Shown here: positions 1 through 6,911 of the stretch, piece by piece
Position numbering within the stretch: position 1 is the stretch's first letter
Layout of the letters: each line of letters starts with the position of its first letter
Assembly: GCF_000474745.1 (NCBI RefSeq)
Contig: NZ_ASJR01000010.1
Coordinates: 1-64,000, forward strand
DNA: 64,000 nt
Direction of reading: 5' to 3'
DNA from: Chitinivibrio alkaliphilus ACht1
Lineage (GTDB): Bacteria; Fibrobacterota; Chitinivibrionia; Chitinivibrionales; Chitinivibrionaceae
Notes under the pieces: model-generated
What the model saw: only the letters and a program-made list of their open reading frames with translations
Database searches by the model: none
Told to the model about the DNA's origin: nothing
Translations under genes and position numbers: made by a program

Positions 1-7
1 TAACTTC

Positions 8-309
8 GTTTCAATCCACACCCCCCGCGAAGGGGGCGACTAGCGGAATATCAGAGCAGGTGCGGGGGCTAATTGTTTCAATCCACACCCCCCGCGAAGG
101 GGGCGACTTGCGTGGCTATACAGAGCCCTGCGAGACGGCAGAGTTTCAATCCACACCCCCGCGAAGGGGGCGACCCGTGAGTCACTCGGATTTTCCCGGG
201 CGGTTTTGATGTTTCAATCCACACCCCCGCGAAGGGGGCGACGCCGTAGTATACAAACGCTTGATCTTCGGGGTTCCGTTTCAATCCACACCCCCGCGAA
301 GGGGGCGAC
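8..309 (-). CRISPR. Type I-C CRISPR array (5 repeats visible, continues past the left edge)
   Basis: Five near-identical repeats lie at 8-40, 75-107, 143-174, 211-242 and 278-309, separated by unrelated spacers of 34, 35, 36 and 35 bp. Read on the minus strand the repeat begins GTCGCCCCCTTCGCGGGGG and ends GGATTGAAAC, the form typical of type I-C arrays, with a CCCCC/GGGGG stem able to form the crRNA hairpin. The leader-proximal end is at 309, next to cas2, so the newest spacer is 243-277. The three leader-proximal repeats are 32 bp. The two distal ones are 33 bp, with one extra C in the C-run. Base 1 falls inside a further spacer, so the array continues outside the window. The open reading frame across the array is an artefact of the repeats. 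Confidence 0.97.
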
Positions 310-485
310 TGTCTCCTTCAAATCACTCTCAGGGAGTGACAAAAAGAAGCTCTATTCGCTAATATACATTTGTTCCAATTAAATAAAAAAATTCATTTAT
401 CAGTGTATGTTCTATCGCAAAGAATATCATAGCTTTTCAAAGAGCGCTACCCTCCCGGTAGTTAGATGTAATCTACACGTTAGCG
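310..485 (-). promoter_or_regulatory. CRISPR leader region
   Basis: This AT-rich, gene-free stretch lies between the cas2 stop codon and the first repeat, where a type I-C leader is expected. It should hold the array promoter and the integration signals. Just outside the first repeat is a small hairpin (323-328 pairing with 334-339). On the minus strand its flanks begin GTCACTCCCT and end near ATTTGAAGG, which loosely copies the layout of the real repeat. No promoter boxes are assigned with confidence. Confidence 0.7.
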
Positions 486-776
486 TTATAATATTATCGC
501 ATCATCCAGATCAATCTCTTTTTTAGCACCAAAATGTTCTACACGACGCTTCCAATTTGCGCCAAGATAATAAAAACGAAGAGAATCCACGGAGGGTTTA
601 TATATTTTCAATAAACGAGCCTTGAGATTTTCCCATTGTGCCGGCTCAACATCACACTCAAATACAGAGTATTGCACCCGCTGTCCAAAATCTTCGCATG
701 TTTTGGCTATTTTTCTCAAACGCCGGGATCCCACAAGGCTTTCGGTCTGTACATCATAGGTCACCACCACCAACAT
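486..776 (-). CDS. cas2: CRISPR-associated endonuclease Cas2
   Basis: This 96-residue protein is the structural partner of Cas1 in the spacer-integration complex. It starts MLVVVTYDVQTE, with the ferredoxin-fold first strand and conserved Asp of Cas2, and continues with the expected RRLRKIAKTCEDFGQRVQYS segment. The ATG at 776 is preferred over an in-frame codon further upstream because it follows a GGAGAAG ribosome site and starts one base after the cas1 stop. Its length is normal for type I-C Cas2. It is the last cas gene before the leader and array. Confidence 0.96.
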   Translation of the reverse strand: MLVVVTYDVQTESLVGSRRLRKIAKTCEDFGQRVQYSVFECDVEPAQWENLKARLLKIYKPSVDSLRFYYLGANWKRRVEHFGAKKEIDLDDAIIL

Positions 777-777
777 A

Positions 778-1812
778 TCAGCTTCTCCATATAAAGGGTG
801 GATAAAACTCAATATCACCCCGCAAAAATCGGCTCATCAACTGCGCCTGCAGATGAAAAAACAATCCCAATGGAGCCTTTTCTTTTAAGAAAGGGTGTAT
901 TACTTCCTCTTTTTTTCGATCCTGATAGGCTGCTAAAACAGTTTTTCTGGCATCACCCTTTAAAGAATACGCCCCAACCTCCGACACAATAAAATCTTTC
1001 GGTGTAATTTGCTGTCGATTTATAAGAGAAAGGGTGAGTCTGTCGGCTATATAACAGCGAAACTCCTCACATAAATCCAAGGCAAGGCTGTTTCTTCCTG
1101 GACGATCGCGGTGAAGAAACCCTACGGCGGGGTCAAGCCCCACTCCCTCGCATGCGGAGACACAATCCTGTGTTATGAGGGTGTAAAAAAGGGAAAGAAG
1201 TGAGTTGACTGCATCTCGGGGCGGACGTCGGTTTCTTCCGGCAAGATAGAAATACTCTTTGTTTTTTGTAATACATGAATCAAAAACAGAGAAATACTGA
1301 AGAGCCCCTTCCCCTTCATATCCGCGAACACTATCTATATCGCAACAATCCCGTATCCGATGAAGAATCTGCTTTTTCCGCTGAATAACCGCTTCTATAT
1401 TTTCCCGGTTTTGATGGTCGGGATAATTGCGCAACAAACGCTGAAGAGATGTCCGTGATGAATGAATTTTTGCCCCCACACTGTTCTTTGCAATTTCCAA
1501 AACAGCCTGTGGATCTTCACTGGTTCGATACTGCGCCTTGCGTAAAAGGACATTCCCGGAAACTGCCCCCTGTACACGGGCAAGAAATTTTCCATACCAT
1601 GTAAAAAAGGCCAACCCCACTCCCCGTTCCCCGCAAAACCCCATCAATGCCGGGGATACCATCACCCTGCCGAAACAATAAATATTTGCAATGGTATGTA
1701 TGGGCAGTTGCGCCGCCTTCTCCCCTTCTATTTCAATAATAATTGTCTCACGCTGTTTATGAATATAGGTGCCATCTGTGGTCAGGTACAATGTGTTCAG
1801 ATATTTTTTCAT
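778..1812 (-). CDS. cas1: CRISPR-associated integrase Cas1 (type I-C)
   Basis: Cas1 catalyses integration of new spacers. The 344-residue product starts MKKYLNTLYLTTDGTYI and contains the Cas1 active-site region: Glu in SACEGVGLDPAVGFLH, the following His, and Asp/Glu in LALDLCEEFR. The ATG at 1812 is chosen because GGGAG lies about 8 nt upstream and because this ATG overlaps the stop codon of the upstream transposase gene as ATGA. In ordinary type I-C operons cas4 directly precedes cas1. Here a RAYT-type transposase separates them, so cas1 translation is probably coupled to transposase translation. Confidence 0.96.
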   Translation of the reverse strand: MKKYLNTLYLTTDGTYIHKQRETIIIEIEGEKAAQLPIHTIANIYCFGRVMVSPALMGFCGERGVGLAFFTWYGKFLARVQGAVSGNVLLRKAQYRTSEDPQAVLEIAKNSVGAKIHSSRTSLQRLLRNYPDHQNRENIEAVIQRKKQILHRIRDCCDIDSVRGYEGEGALQYFSVFDSCITKNKEYFYLAGRNRRPPRDAVNSLLSLFYTLITQDCVSACEGVGLDPAVGFLHRDRPGRNSLALDLCEEFRCYIADRLTLSLINRQQITPKDFIVSEVGAYSLKGDARKTVLAAYQDRKKEEVIHPFLKEKAPLGLFFHLQAQLMSRFLRGDIEFYPPFIWRS

Positions 1813-2734
1813 GTTCGGTCTCCCGTAAAACAATCATCCTTCCATTTTTCAGGGTTTGATTGTATATATTGTTGAATCCTGAAATATTCATTTCTGTTGC
1901 GGATAATATGATCATGATATCGTGGTTGCCATTTAAAATCAATATTATTTATACGCGCATATTTTGTTACACCGATTTTGTATCCGCGGATTATTGATGC
2001 CAGATTTTGTGATTGCGGTCCAAATCGATTTTGGTTCATATGATTCCACGCGGGGGATTTGTTCGCCGAAACCGTCATATCCGTCATATCCGTCATATCC
2101 GTCATATCCGTCATATCCGTCATATCCGTCATATCCGTCATATCCGTCATATCCGTAGAGACGCAAAATTTTGCGTCTCTACGTTGGTTACGTTGGTTAC
2201 GTTGGTTACGTTGGTTACGTTGGTTACGTTGGTCACGTTGGTCACGTTGGTCACGTTGGTCACGTTGGTCACGTTGGTCACGTTGGTCACGTTGGTCACG
2301 TTGGTCACGTTGGTCACGTTGGTCACGTTGGTCACGTTGGTCACGTTGGTCACGTTGGTCACGTTGGTCACGTTGGTTATGGTGGTTATGGTGGTTATGG
2401 TGGTTATGGTGGTTATGGTGGTCATGGTCATCGCGTTGGTCGCGGTCGTCGTTATTACGGTGATTTTTGTTAATAATTATAATTCCGTGAACGTGATTGG
2501 GCATTACCACAAATGCGCCCAATTCGACAAATGGAAAATGGATCGGAATTTCGTTCCAACAGGATTGGGCGGCATACCCCAGGCCATTACAAACCATTTT
2601 TTTATTTCAATTTCGCCAAAATAATGGATCCTGTTGTGGGTACAAATGGTTATGAAATAACATCCGTTTCTCCCATAATCATACCCCGGCAATCGTGCTG
2701 ATTCTATGCGATATCTGTTTTTGAATAATGACAT
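1809..2734 (-). CDS. REP-associated Y1 (HUH) transposase inside the cas operon; one frame break
   Basis: This is a RAYT-family single-strand transposase. The first part, from ATG 2734, begins MSLFKNRYRIESARLPGYDY and continues GRNGCYFITICTHNR, the family N-terminus. The second part carries the HUH motif (MPNHVHGIIII) and the conserved C-terminus (LASIIRGYKIGVTKYAR, WQPRYHDHIIRNRNEYF). The two parts are in different frames and join at a run of seven A on the coding strand (2597-2603), read as A_AAA_AAA, a canonical -1 slippery heptamer. One more A, or a -1 slip, gives a protein of about 308 residues. Between the HUH motif and the C-terminus, the linker that is short in relatives is expanded by tandem 9-bp repeats (HHN, QRD, QRN and DMT tripeptides). 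The stop overlaps the cas1 ATG. Whether the gene is functional, programmed to frameshift or decaying cannot be settled here. Confidence 0.85.
2074..2154. repeat. 9-bp minisatellite, nine exact copies of GTCATATCC
   Basis: Nine uninterrupted copies of the 9-bp unit lie inside the transposase reading frame, where they encode nine Asp-Met-Thr tripeptides. Because the unit is a multiple of three and has no stop in any frame, copy-number changes would alter linker length without breaking the frame. The array ends exactly at the palindrome that follows. Confidence 0.97.
2154..2183. repeat. Perfect 30-bp palindrome (REP-like) within the transposase gene
   Basis: The top strand reads CGTAGAGACGCAAAA and then its exact reverse complement; the core without the outer C/G pair is 28 bp and begins with GTAG. 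Enterobacterial REP elements, the substrates of RAYT transposases, have a GTAG tetranucleotide at the 5' foot of a palindrome (established knowledge). This palindrome lies in frame in the RAYT linker, between two different minisatellites that abut it exactly. Confidence 0.9.
2183..2425. repeat. 9-bp minisatellite, 27 units of the GTTGGTNAC/GGTGGTTAT family
   Basis: Tandem 9-bp units in order: GTTGGTTAC x5 (2183-2227), GTTGGTCAC x16 (2228-2371), GTTGGTTAT x1, GGTGGTTAT x4 and GGTGGTCAT x1 (to 2425). On the minus strand they encode HHN, QRD and QRN tripeptides of the transposase linker. The block order shows local expansion of point variants. All six frames are open here, so the overlapping long open frames on the plus strand are not taken as genes. 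Confidence 0.97.
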
Positions 2735-2805
2735 AAATCATACCCCCCTATACCCGTGGGGCCGTAAAACCCCATTCCCCTATGGTATTATTATCACCCA
2801 TATTA

Positions 2806-3498
2806 TCACGGATTAAATATTGCATCGATGTAATCCGTTTTTCGACGATGTTCAAATTGTTTTGGCTGACACCGATCAATAAGAGAACACCTCCGGCATT
2901 TCTGACTGTACGCAGGCCGCGGGGTGTGCCCTGTTTCAAACAATCCATGGACTGCATCAATAACCTGCACAGTTTCCCCGCGCAGGGCCTCATCAAAACA
3001 GACATCCAGACGATGGTGCTGTTTTCCATAATAGATAGCCCCGGCATCAATATTACAATCCAGCATTTCCTCCAGGCAAAGCGCCTGGGCACACAATTGC
3101 ACCGTATCACAATTATCCTTCTTGGGTTTTCCCCGTTTGTATTCCACGGGGAAAGGGATCCACCATCCGGAACGATTGGGTAATTTTATCCCTGTTTTGG
3201 GAAACGCAAAATCGTGCGCCTTTACAACAGCATCTGCATCCACCCGGTGAAATTCCACCAGATCACACTGACCGGAAAGGGAGTGTTTTTTTGAAGAGAT
3301 ATACAACCCCCGTGATTTTATCACTCCGCCACGTTTTTCTGTACGATCGGAATGAATATCTTCATGCATCAGATGCCCCTGTGTGGTAAGATGGTTTTCT
3401 TCCCAATTTAGTTCAACATAGGCAAGGGCACATTGCCGTGGGCAAAAAATGTAATGCTGAAGAGCAGAGAGCTGTATTAAATCCATCTCTTTTTCCAT
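2806..3498 (-). CDS. cas4: CRISPR-associated exonuclease Cas4
   Basis: Cas4 is an Fe-S cluster RecB-type nuclease that trims prespacers and selects them by PAM. The 230-residue protein has the first cluster cysteines in the N-terminal FCPRQCALAYVE motif (about residues 18-29), nuclease motifs in HEDIHSD, GQCDLVEF and VEYKRGKPK, and the distal cysteines in KCRRCSLIDRCQP. The ATG at 3498 follows GGAGAC. It lies 58 bp after cas7, with a hairpin in that gap, and is followed after 71 bp by the transposase start rather than directly by cas1. Confidence 0.95.
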   Translation of the reverse strand: MEKEMDLIQLSALQHYIFCPRQCALAYVELNWEENHLTTQGHLMHEDIHSDRTEKRGGVIKSRGLYISSKKHSLSGQCDLVEFHRVDADAVVKAHDFAFPKTGIKLPNRSGWWIPFPVEYKRGKPKKDNCDTVQLCAQALCLEEMLDCNIDAGAIYYGKQHHRLDVCFDEALRGETVQVIDAVHGLFETGHTPRPAYSQKCRRCSLIDRCQPKQFEHRRKTDYIDAIFNP

Positions 3499-3517
3499 GT
3501 CTCCAACAATATATTAC

Positions 3518-3547
3518 GGTAGAGATGTACAACAATACATCTCTACC
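3518..3547. repeat. REP-like hairpin between cas7 and cas4
   Basis: A perfect 12-bp inverted repeat, GGTAGAGATGTA (3518-3529) pairing with 3536-3547 across the loop CAACAA. The stem shares the GTAGAGAYG...CTCTAC pattern with the 30-bp palindrome inside the nearby transposase gene, so both are probably the same REP-like family. It sits in the short gap ahead of cas4 and could also affect cas4-cas2 expression as an mRNA hairpin. Confidence 0.8.
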
Positions 3548-3556
3548 TATGGTGTA

Positions 3557-4426
3557 CTACAACATTTCAATAACCTCTACCCCTTCCGGAGCAGAATCGG
3601 TATCAACGGTAACCGTATAATCAGAAAAAGCGCGAGCCGGTGTTACATCATCACCATTGCGCTTCACAGAAACCAGATCAAAAAGTGTATGTGCCGGTGC
3701 ATTTCCGAGCATAGAATCATGCTTGAAAACAACCAGTTTACGTGCATTTACTTTGCCCCGCGAAGCAGAATGATCATGATCAAACATATTAATCAGCGCA
3801 TCCCAGAGAACTTCAAGGTCTTGTTCTGTAAAACCAGTATTTTTTGCAAAATGAGCAGAGACATATCCTTCCACCCGATATAAACCATAGGGGATTAAGG
3901 TTTTTTTACCAATAGTCCGGTTATCTCCCCCCTGTTTTTTTGCTTCCTGCGGTGTTTCCACGGCCATACGCGTGATACTCAGTTCTTCGGGCATCACCGG
4001 ATCAATGCTTTTTGCAAAATTAATCTGTACCGGCCCGCGTACCTGACCGCAGTTATTTTCCTTTGTTGACATTACGGCCCCAAAGGTACGAACATCAAAA
4101 AAGTTATCACACATCCACTGCCGTGCATTTTTTATCTTTGTACCGGTATCCTTTTCATCTTTTACACGGGGATCTTCATAAGCAGGAGCCCGGTTTTCTG
4201 AAAGAACTGATTTTTCTCGGATGTAAATATTGTAATATTCTTTACCCTCACAGGCAATATCCACATAATTGCGAATCTTTCGTTTCAGGCACACATCTGT
4301 CACAATCCCCTGAGAAGTTTCCGCATCAATGCGGGGCATATTTCCTGCGTCCGGATCGCCGTTGGGGTTCCCGTTTTCCACATCAAAAAACAGGGTGAAT
4401 TCATAGCGGTTTTTCAGTGTTTCCAT
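3557..4426 (-). CDS. cas7: Type I-C Cascade backbone Cas7 (Csd2)
   Basis: Cas7 polymerises along the crRNA spacer to form the Cascade backbone. The 289-residue protein begins METLKNRYEFTLFFDVENG and continues NPNGDPDAGNMPRIDAETS, the signature start of Csd2, followed by GIVTDVCLKRKIRNYV. Its ATG shares one base with the cas8c stop (TAATG), so the two genes are translationally coupled. Its length is typical of the family. No break is seen. Confidence 0.96.
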   Translation of the reverse strand: METLKNRYEFTLFFDVENGNPNGDPDAGNMPRIDAETSQGIVTDVCLKRKIRNYVDIACEGKEYYNIYIREKSVLSENRAPAYEDPRVKDEKDTGTKIKNARQWMCDNFFDVRTFGAVMSTKENNCGQVRGPVQINFAKSIDPVMPEELSITRMAVETPQEAKKQGGDNRTIGKKTLIPYGLYRVEGYVSAHFAKNTGFTEQDLEVLWDALINMFDHDHSASRGKVNARKLVVFKHDSMLGNAPAHTLFDLVSVKRNGDDVTPARAFSDYTVTVDTDSAPEGVEVIEML

Positions 4427-6216
4427 TACATCTCTCCTTCTGTTTCAGTTATTTTTTTCTGTTTTTTCTTAAAAAAATCCTGCCGCTGGTGATAATAGCC
4501 GATAGCAAACTCCCCTTGATCTTCAAGTTTAAGAGATTTAGGAAAATCCGAAATATCTTCCATAATTTCACCAATCAGTTTTTCTTTATTCACTGCCAGG
4601 CCGGGTTTGGTGCTTTTAATTTTTTTCAGATGATTTTGTGCCAGCTTAATAATGACCGGAAAGACAACCCGCGGGGTTGCCGAAGCAGAGGCAAAATAAC
4701 GGTCTTTAATTGTTGCATTCAGACTACCCCCGGAGGCATCCTCCTGAGTTCGTTCAAGTACGGCAAACAAACGTCCTAAGCTGTAGGGCGCAGTTTTACG
4801 ATCTGCATCAAGTGCCACGGTAAGCTCCTTGTTAAAGTTTCTGTTTAATATTGCTTTGATAAAGGCGACTCGATAATAATTCAAACGCCGGTATTCCTGA
4901 TCCGTACGCATTCGTCCGATAAGAATGGATAAAAGATTAGAAGGGTATCGTGTTCCCGATAAAATACTTCGCATAACCGGTCCGGCAATATTCGGCGGAA
5001 TATTTGCACTCTTATGCTGCGATGCTGTCTCAATTAAAAGCTGCCAGATAGAAGGGGTTAAACTGTCTTTTTCCTTATTCTGAGGTATTATTTTCAGATC
5101 CTGATAATGACTTGCTACTTTTTTTCCCATTTTACTCACCGTATCAGTATGCCAGAAACGAACAGATATCCGGGCTGAGTTCGGTGCAAGACCCAATACA
5201 AAAAAACGGGAATCATCTGCAAGATCTGAGGGGAGTTTTCCTTTCTGCATCTCTTTGAGAAAGGTCTCCAATTCCTGACGGCGCTCTTCATCATCTGTAT
5301 CAGGTCTATCCATCAAACCACTGAAGAAATGTTCTGCCGACCGGTTGTTTTCCGCCCAGAAAAGGGTGAGTGTATCGGCTATTCTCAGATTGTGTTTATT
5401 TTCCATTGTAAGGTAATTCAATGCGTGAGTAAATTTACCCGCACTAAATCGGTTTATCTGAGCATTCTCATTACCACTAAGATTGTAGGATTCAAAAACT
5501 TTTTCATTGAATGAAATCAGAGGGATATCGTTTTTTCCGCCATTGCCGACACCTTTTTTTATTGTTGGCTGTAAACGATAGACTGGCGCTTTCTTACCGG
5601 TTACCAAACAATATCTTTGAGGAACATCCTGATCGACAACGGCATAGTAATCCCGCCAGATCTGTTTTATTTCTTCCTGCTCAAAAACAAATCCGTCATT
5701 TTCACTATCTTCGATTATAAATGAAAGATTTACACCAGTAAGGTTTTCTTCAACTGCAGTCTTCCATTCCTCAGAATTTAAGAGTTTTTCTTTCGCCTGT
5801 CCAGATTCGAGAAATTTCATAACAGCCGTAACATCTTTATTTGAAGCCTTTGTTTCCTCTAAAATCCTCTTCTGTTTGTCGACGAAAAATGAGTGACTCT
5901 GTGGCTTCGGTTTTGTCTTTTTGTTTTTAACCTCAACACCCAGGACAAACTGCGAATTATCCCAAAGGAAATACGGACTGTTTTCATTTGCTTTCCCCGC
6001 CCGTTTACCCTCTCGTTTTGGAACTACAAAAACCGATGGATGTAATTTACCATCACTCCCAATGGTTCTGTAATCGTCTAATCCTTTAAAATGTCCTTCC
6101 CTGTCTATAATAATGGCATAGTGAATGGATTCAGGGCTGAACCCAAGCTTCCAAATTTCTGTATCTTCACTGGTCTCTAACCGGTCATACAGATTTATTA
6201 ACTCCTGCAATATCAT
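4426..6216 (-). CDS. cas8c: Type I-C Cascade large subunit Cas8c (Csd1)
   Basis: Cas8c recognises the PAM and recruits Cas3. The 596-residue product begins MILQELINLYDRLE, as Csd1 proteins do, and carries recognisable family segments such as YCLVTGKKAPVYRLQP and SFNEKVFESYNLSGNENAQ, followed further on by GRLFAVLERTQEDA. Its length matches the family. The start overlaps the cas5 stop by four bases (ATGA). Type I-C systems often have an internal start producing Cas11c from the 3' part of this gene (established knowledge); such a start was not pinned down here. Confidence 0.95.
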   Translation of the reverse strand: MILQELINLYDRLETSEDTEIWKLGFSPESIHYAIIIDREGHFKGLDDYRTIGSDGKLHPSVFVVPKREGKRAGKANENSPYFLWDNSQFVLGVEVKNKKTKPKPQSHSFFVDKQKRILEETKASNKDVTAVMKFLESGQAKEKLLNSEEWKTAVEENLTGVNLSFIIEDSENDGFVFEQEEIKQIWRDYYAVVDQDVPQRYCLVTGKKAPVYRLQPTIKKGVGNGGKNDIPLISFNEKVFESYNLSGNENAQINRFSAGKFTHALNYLTMENKHNLRIADTLTLFWAENNRSAEHFFSGLMDRPDTDDEERRQELETFLKEMQKGKLPSDLADDSRFFVLGLAPNSARISVRFWHTDTVSKMGKKVASHYQDLKIIPQNKEKDSLTPSIWQLLIETASQHKSANIPPNIAGPVMRSILSGTRYPSNLLSILIGRMRTDQEYRRLNYYRVAFIKAILNRNFNKELTVALDADRKTAPYSLGRLFAVLERTQEDASGGSLNATIKDRYFASASATPRVVFPVIIKLAQNHLKKIKSTKPGLAVNKEKLIGEIMEDISDFPKSLKLEDQGEFAIGYYHQRQDFFKKKQKKITETEGEM

Positions 6217-6881
6217 TTCAGCACCTCCCCGGAATCAGGATGGGGAACAGCAATAACACCGTCCACCATCTTGGGACGATAAAACATGGGTTGAATATTC
6301 TTCTTGTCAGAAAAGTCTATATCAAAAAGCATAAACCCCAGATCACGCTCCCCCGTAAGCTGTGAAGCAGGGATATCTCCCTCAACCAGCTCAAAGGATG
6401 AGGAAAACTCACGGGTCCCCAGATAGGGTTGATAGAAACACTGCCCCTTTTTTGCCCGACGATTGAACATATCCAGGTGTTTCCCGATATTTTCCCCTTC
6501 GCTGTTTATCGGCTCAAAATGAGCCTCAATAATGTATTCAACATCACGAAGAACCATAGCCGCCCGTTGCCGACGGTGTTTTGAGTCATCTGCAAAAAGC
6601 TGTATTGCTTCATTATTTTCCATGGCAGTAGCTATCTTACCTGCGCTAATAGAAAGCTTACTGTCCACCTCATTCCGCCTGATATTATCAAATTTCACCG
6701 GTTTCATTACATGTATGCGGTCAATTACCCACCGAATTGCAGGTTTCCAGTAGATCGCTTCAATCACTGCCCGAGCCGCCGATGGCGTAATAACATCATA
6801 GCTGACACGCTCAACTTTCATCTCCGGTCGGGTAAAACATGCGTAATCCCCCCATACTTTCACTTTCACACCAAAACTCAT
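6213..6881 (-). CDS. cas5: Cas5d (Cas5c) crRNA-processing nuclease
   Basis: In type I-C systems Cas5 replaces Cas6 as the pre-crRNA endonuclease and then stays at the 5' handle of the crRNA. The product, about 222 residues, starts MSFGVKVKVWGDYACFTRPE, the characteristic first strand of Cas5d, and continues SYDVITPSAARAVIEAIYW. The ATG at 6881 is preferred because GGAGAGG lies just upstream; an in-frame GTG at 6902 has no ribosome site. No cas6 is present, which agrees with type I-C. Confidence 0.95.
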   Translation of the reverse strand: MSFGVKVKVWGDYACFTRPEMKVERVSYDVITPSAARAVIEAIYWKPAIRWVIDRIHVMKPVKFDNIRRNEVDSKLSISAGKIATAMENNEAIQLFADDSKHRRQRAAMVLRDVEYIIEAHFEPINSEGENIGKHLDMFNRRAKKGQCFYQPYLGTREFSSSFELVEGDIPASQLTGERDLGFMLFDIDFSDKKNIQPMFYRPKMVDGVIAVPHPDSGEVLK

Positions 6882-6911
6882 AGGCCTCTCCAATCCACGC
6901 ACATTGTGCGA

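Noticed and set aside
78-284. Open frame across the CRISPR array
   Set aside because: It consists of repeat and spacer translation; there is no ribosome site and it runs through the array.
1945-2624. Several long repetitive open frames on both strands (VGH, SRW, TLV, ISV-type repeats)
   Set aside because: The 9-bp units have no stop in any frame, so all frames stay open. Only the minus-strand frame joins conserved transposase segments on both sides.
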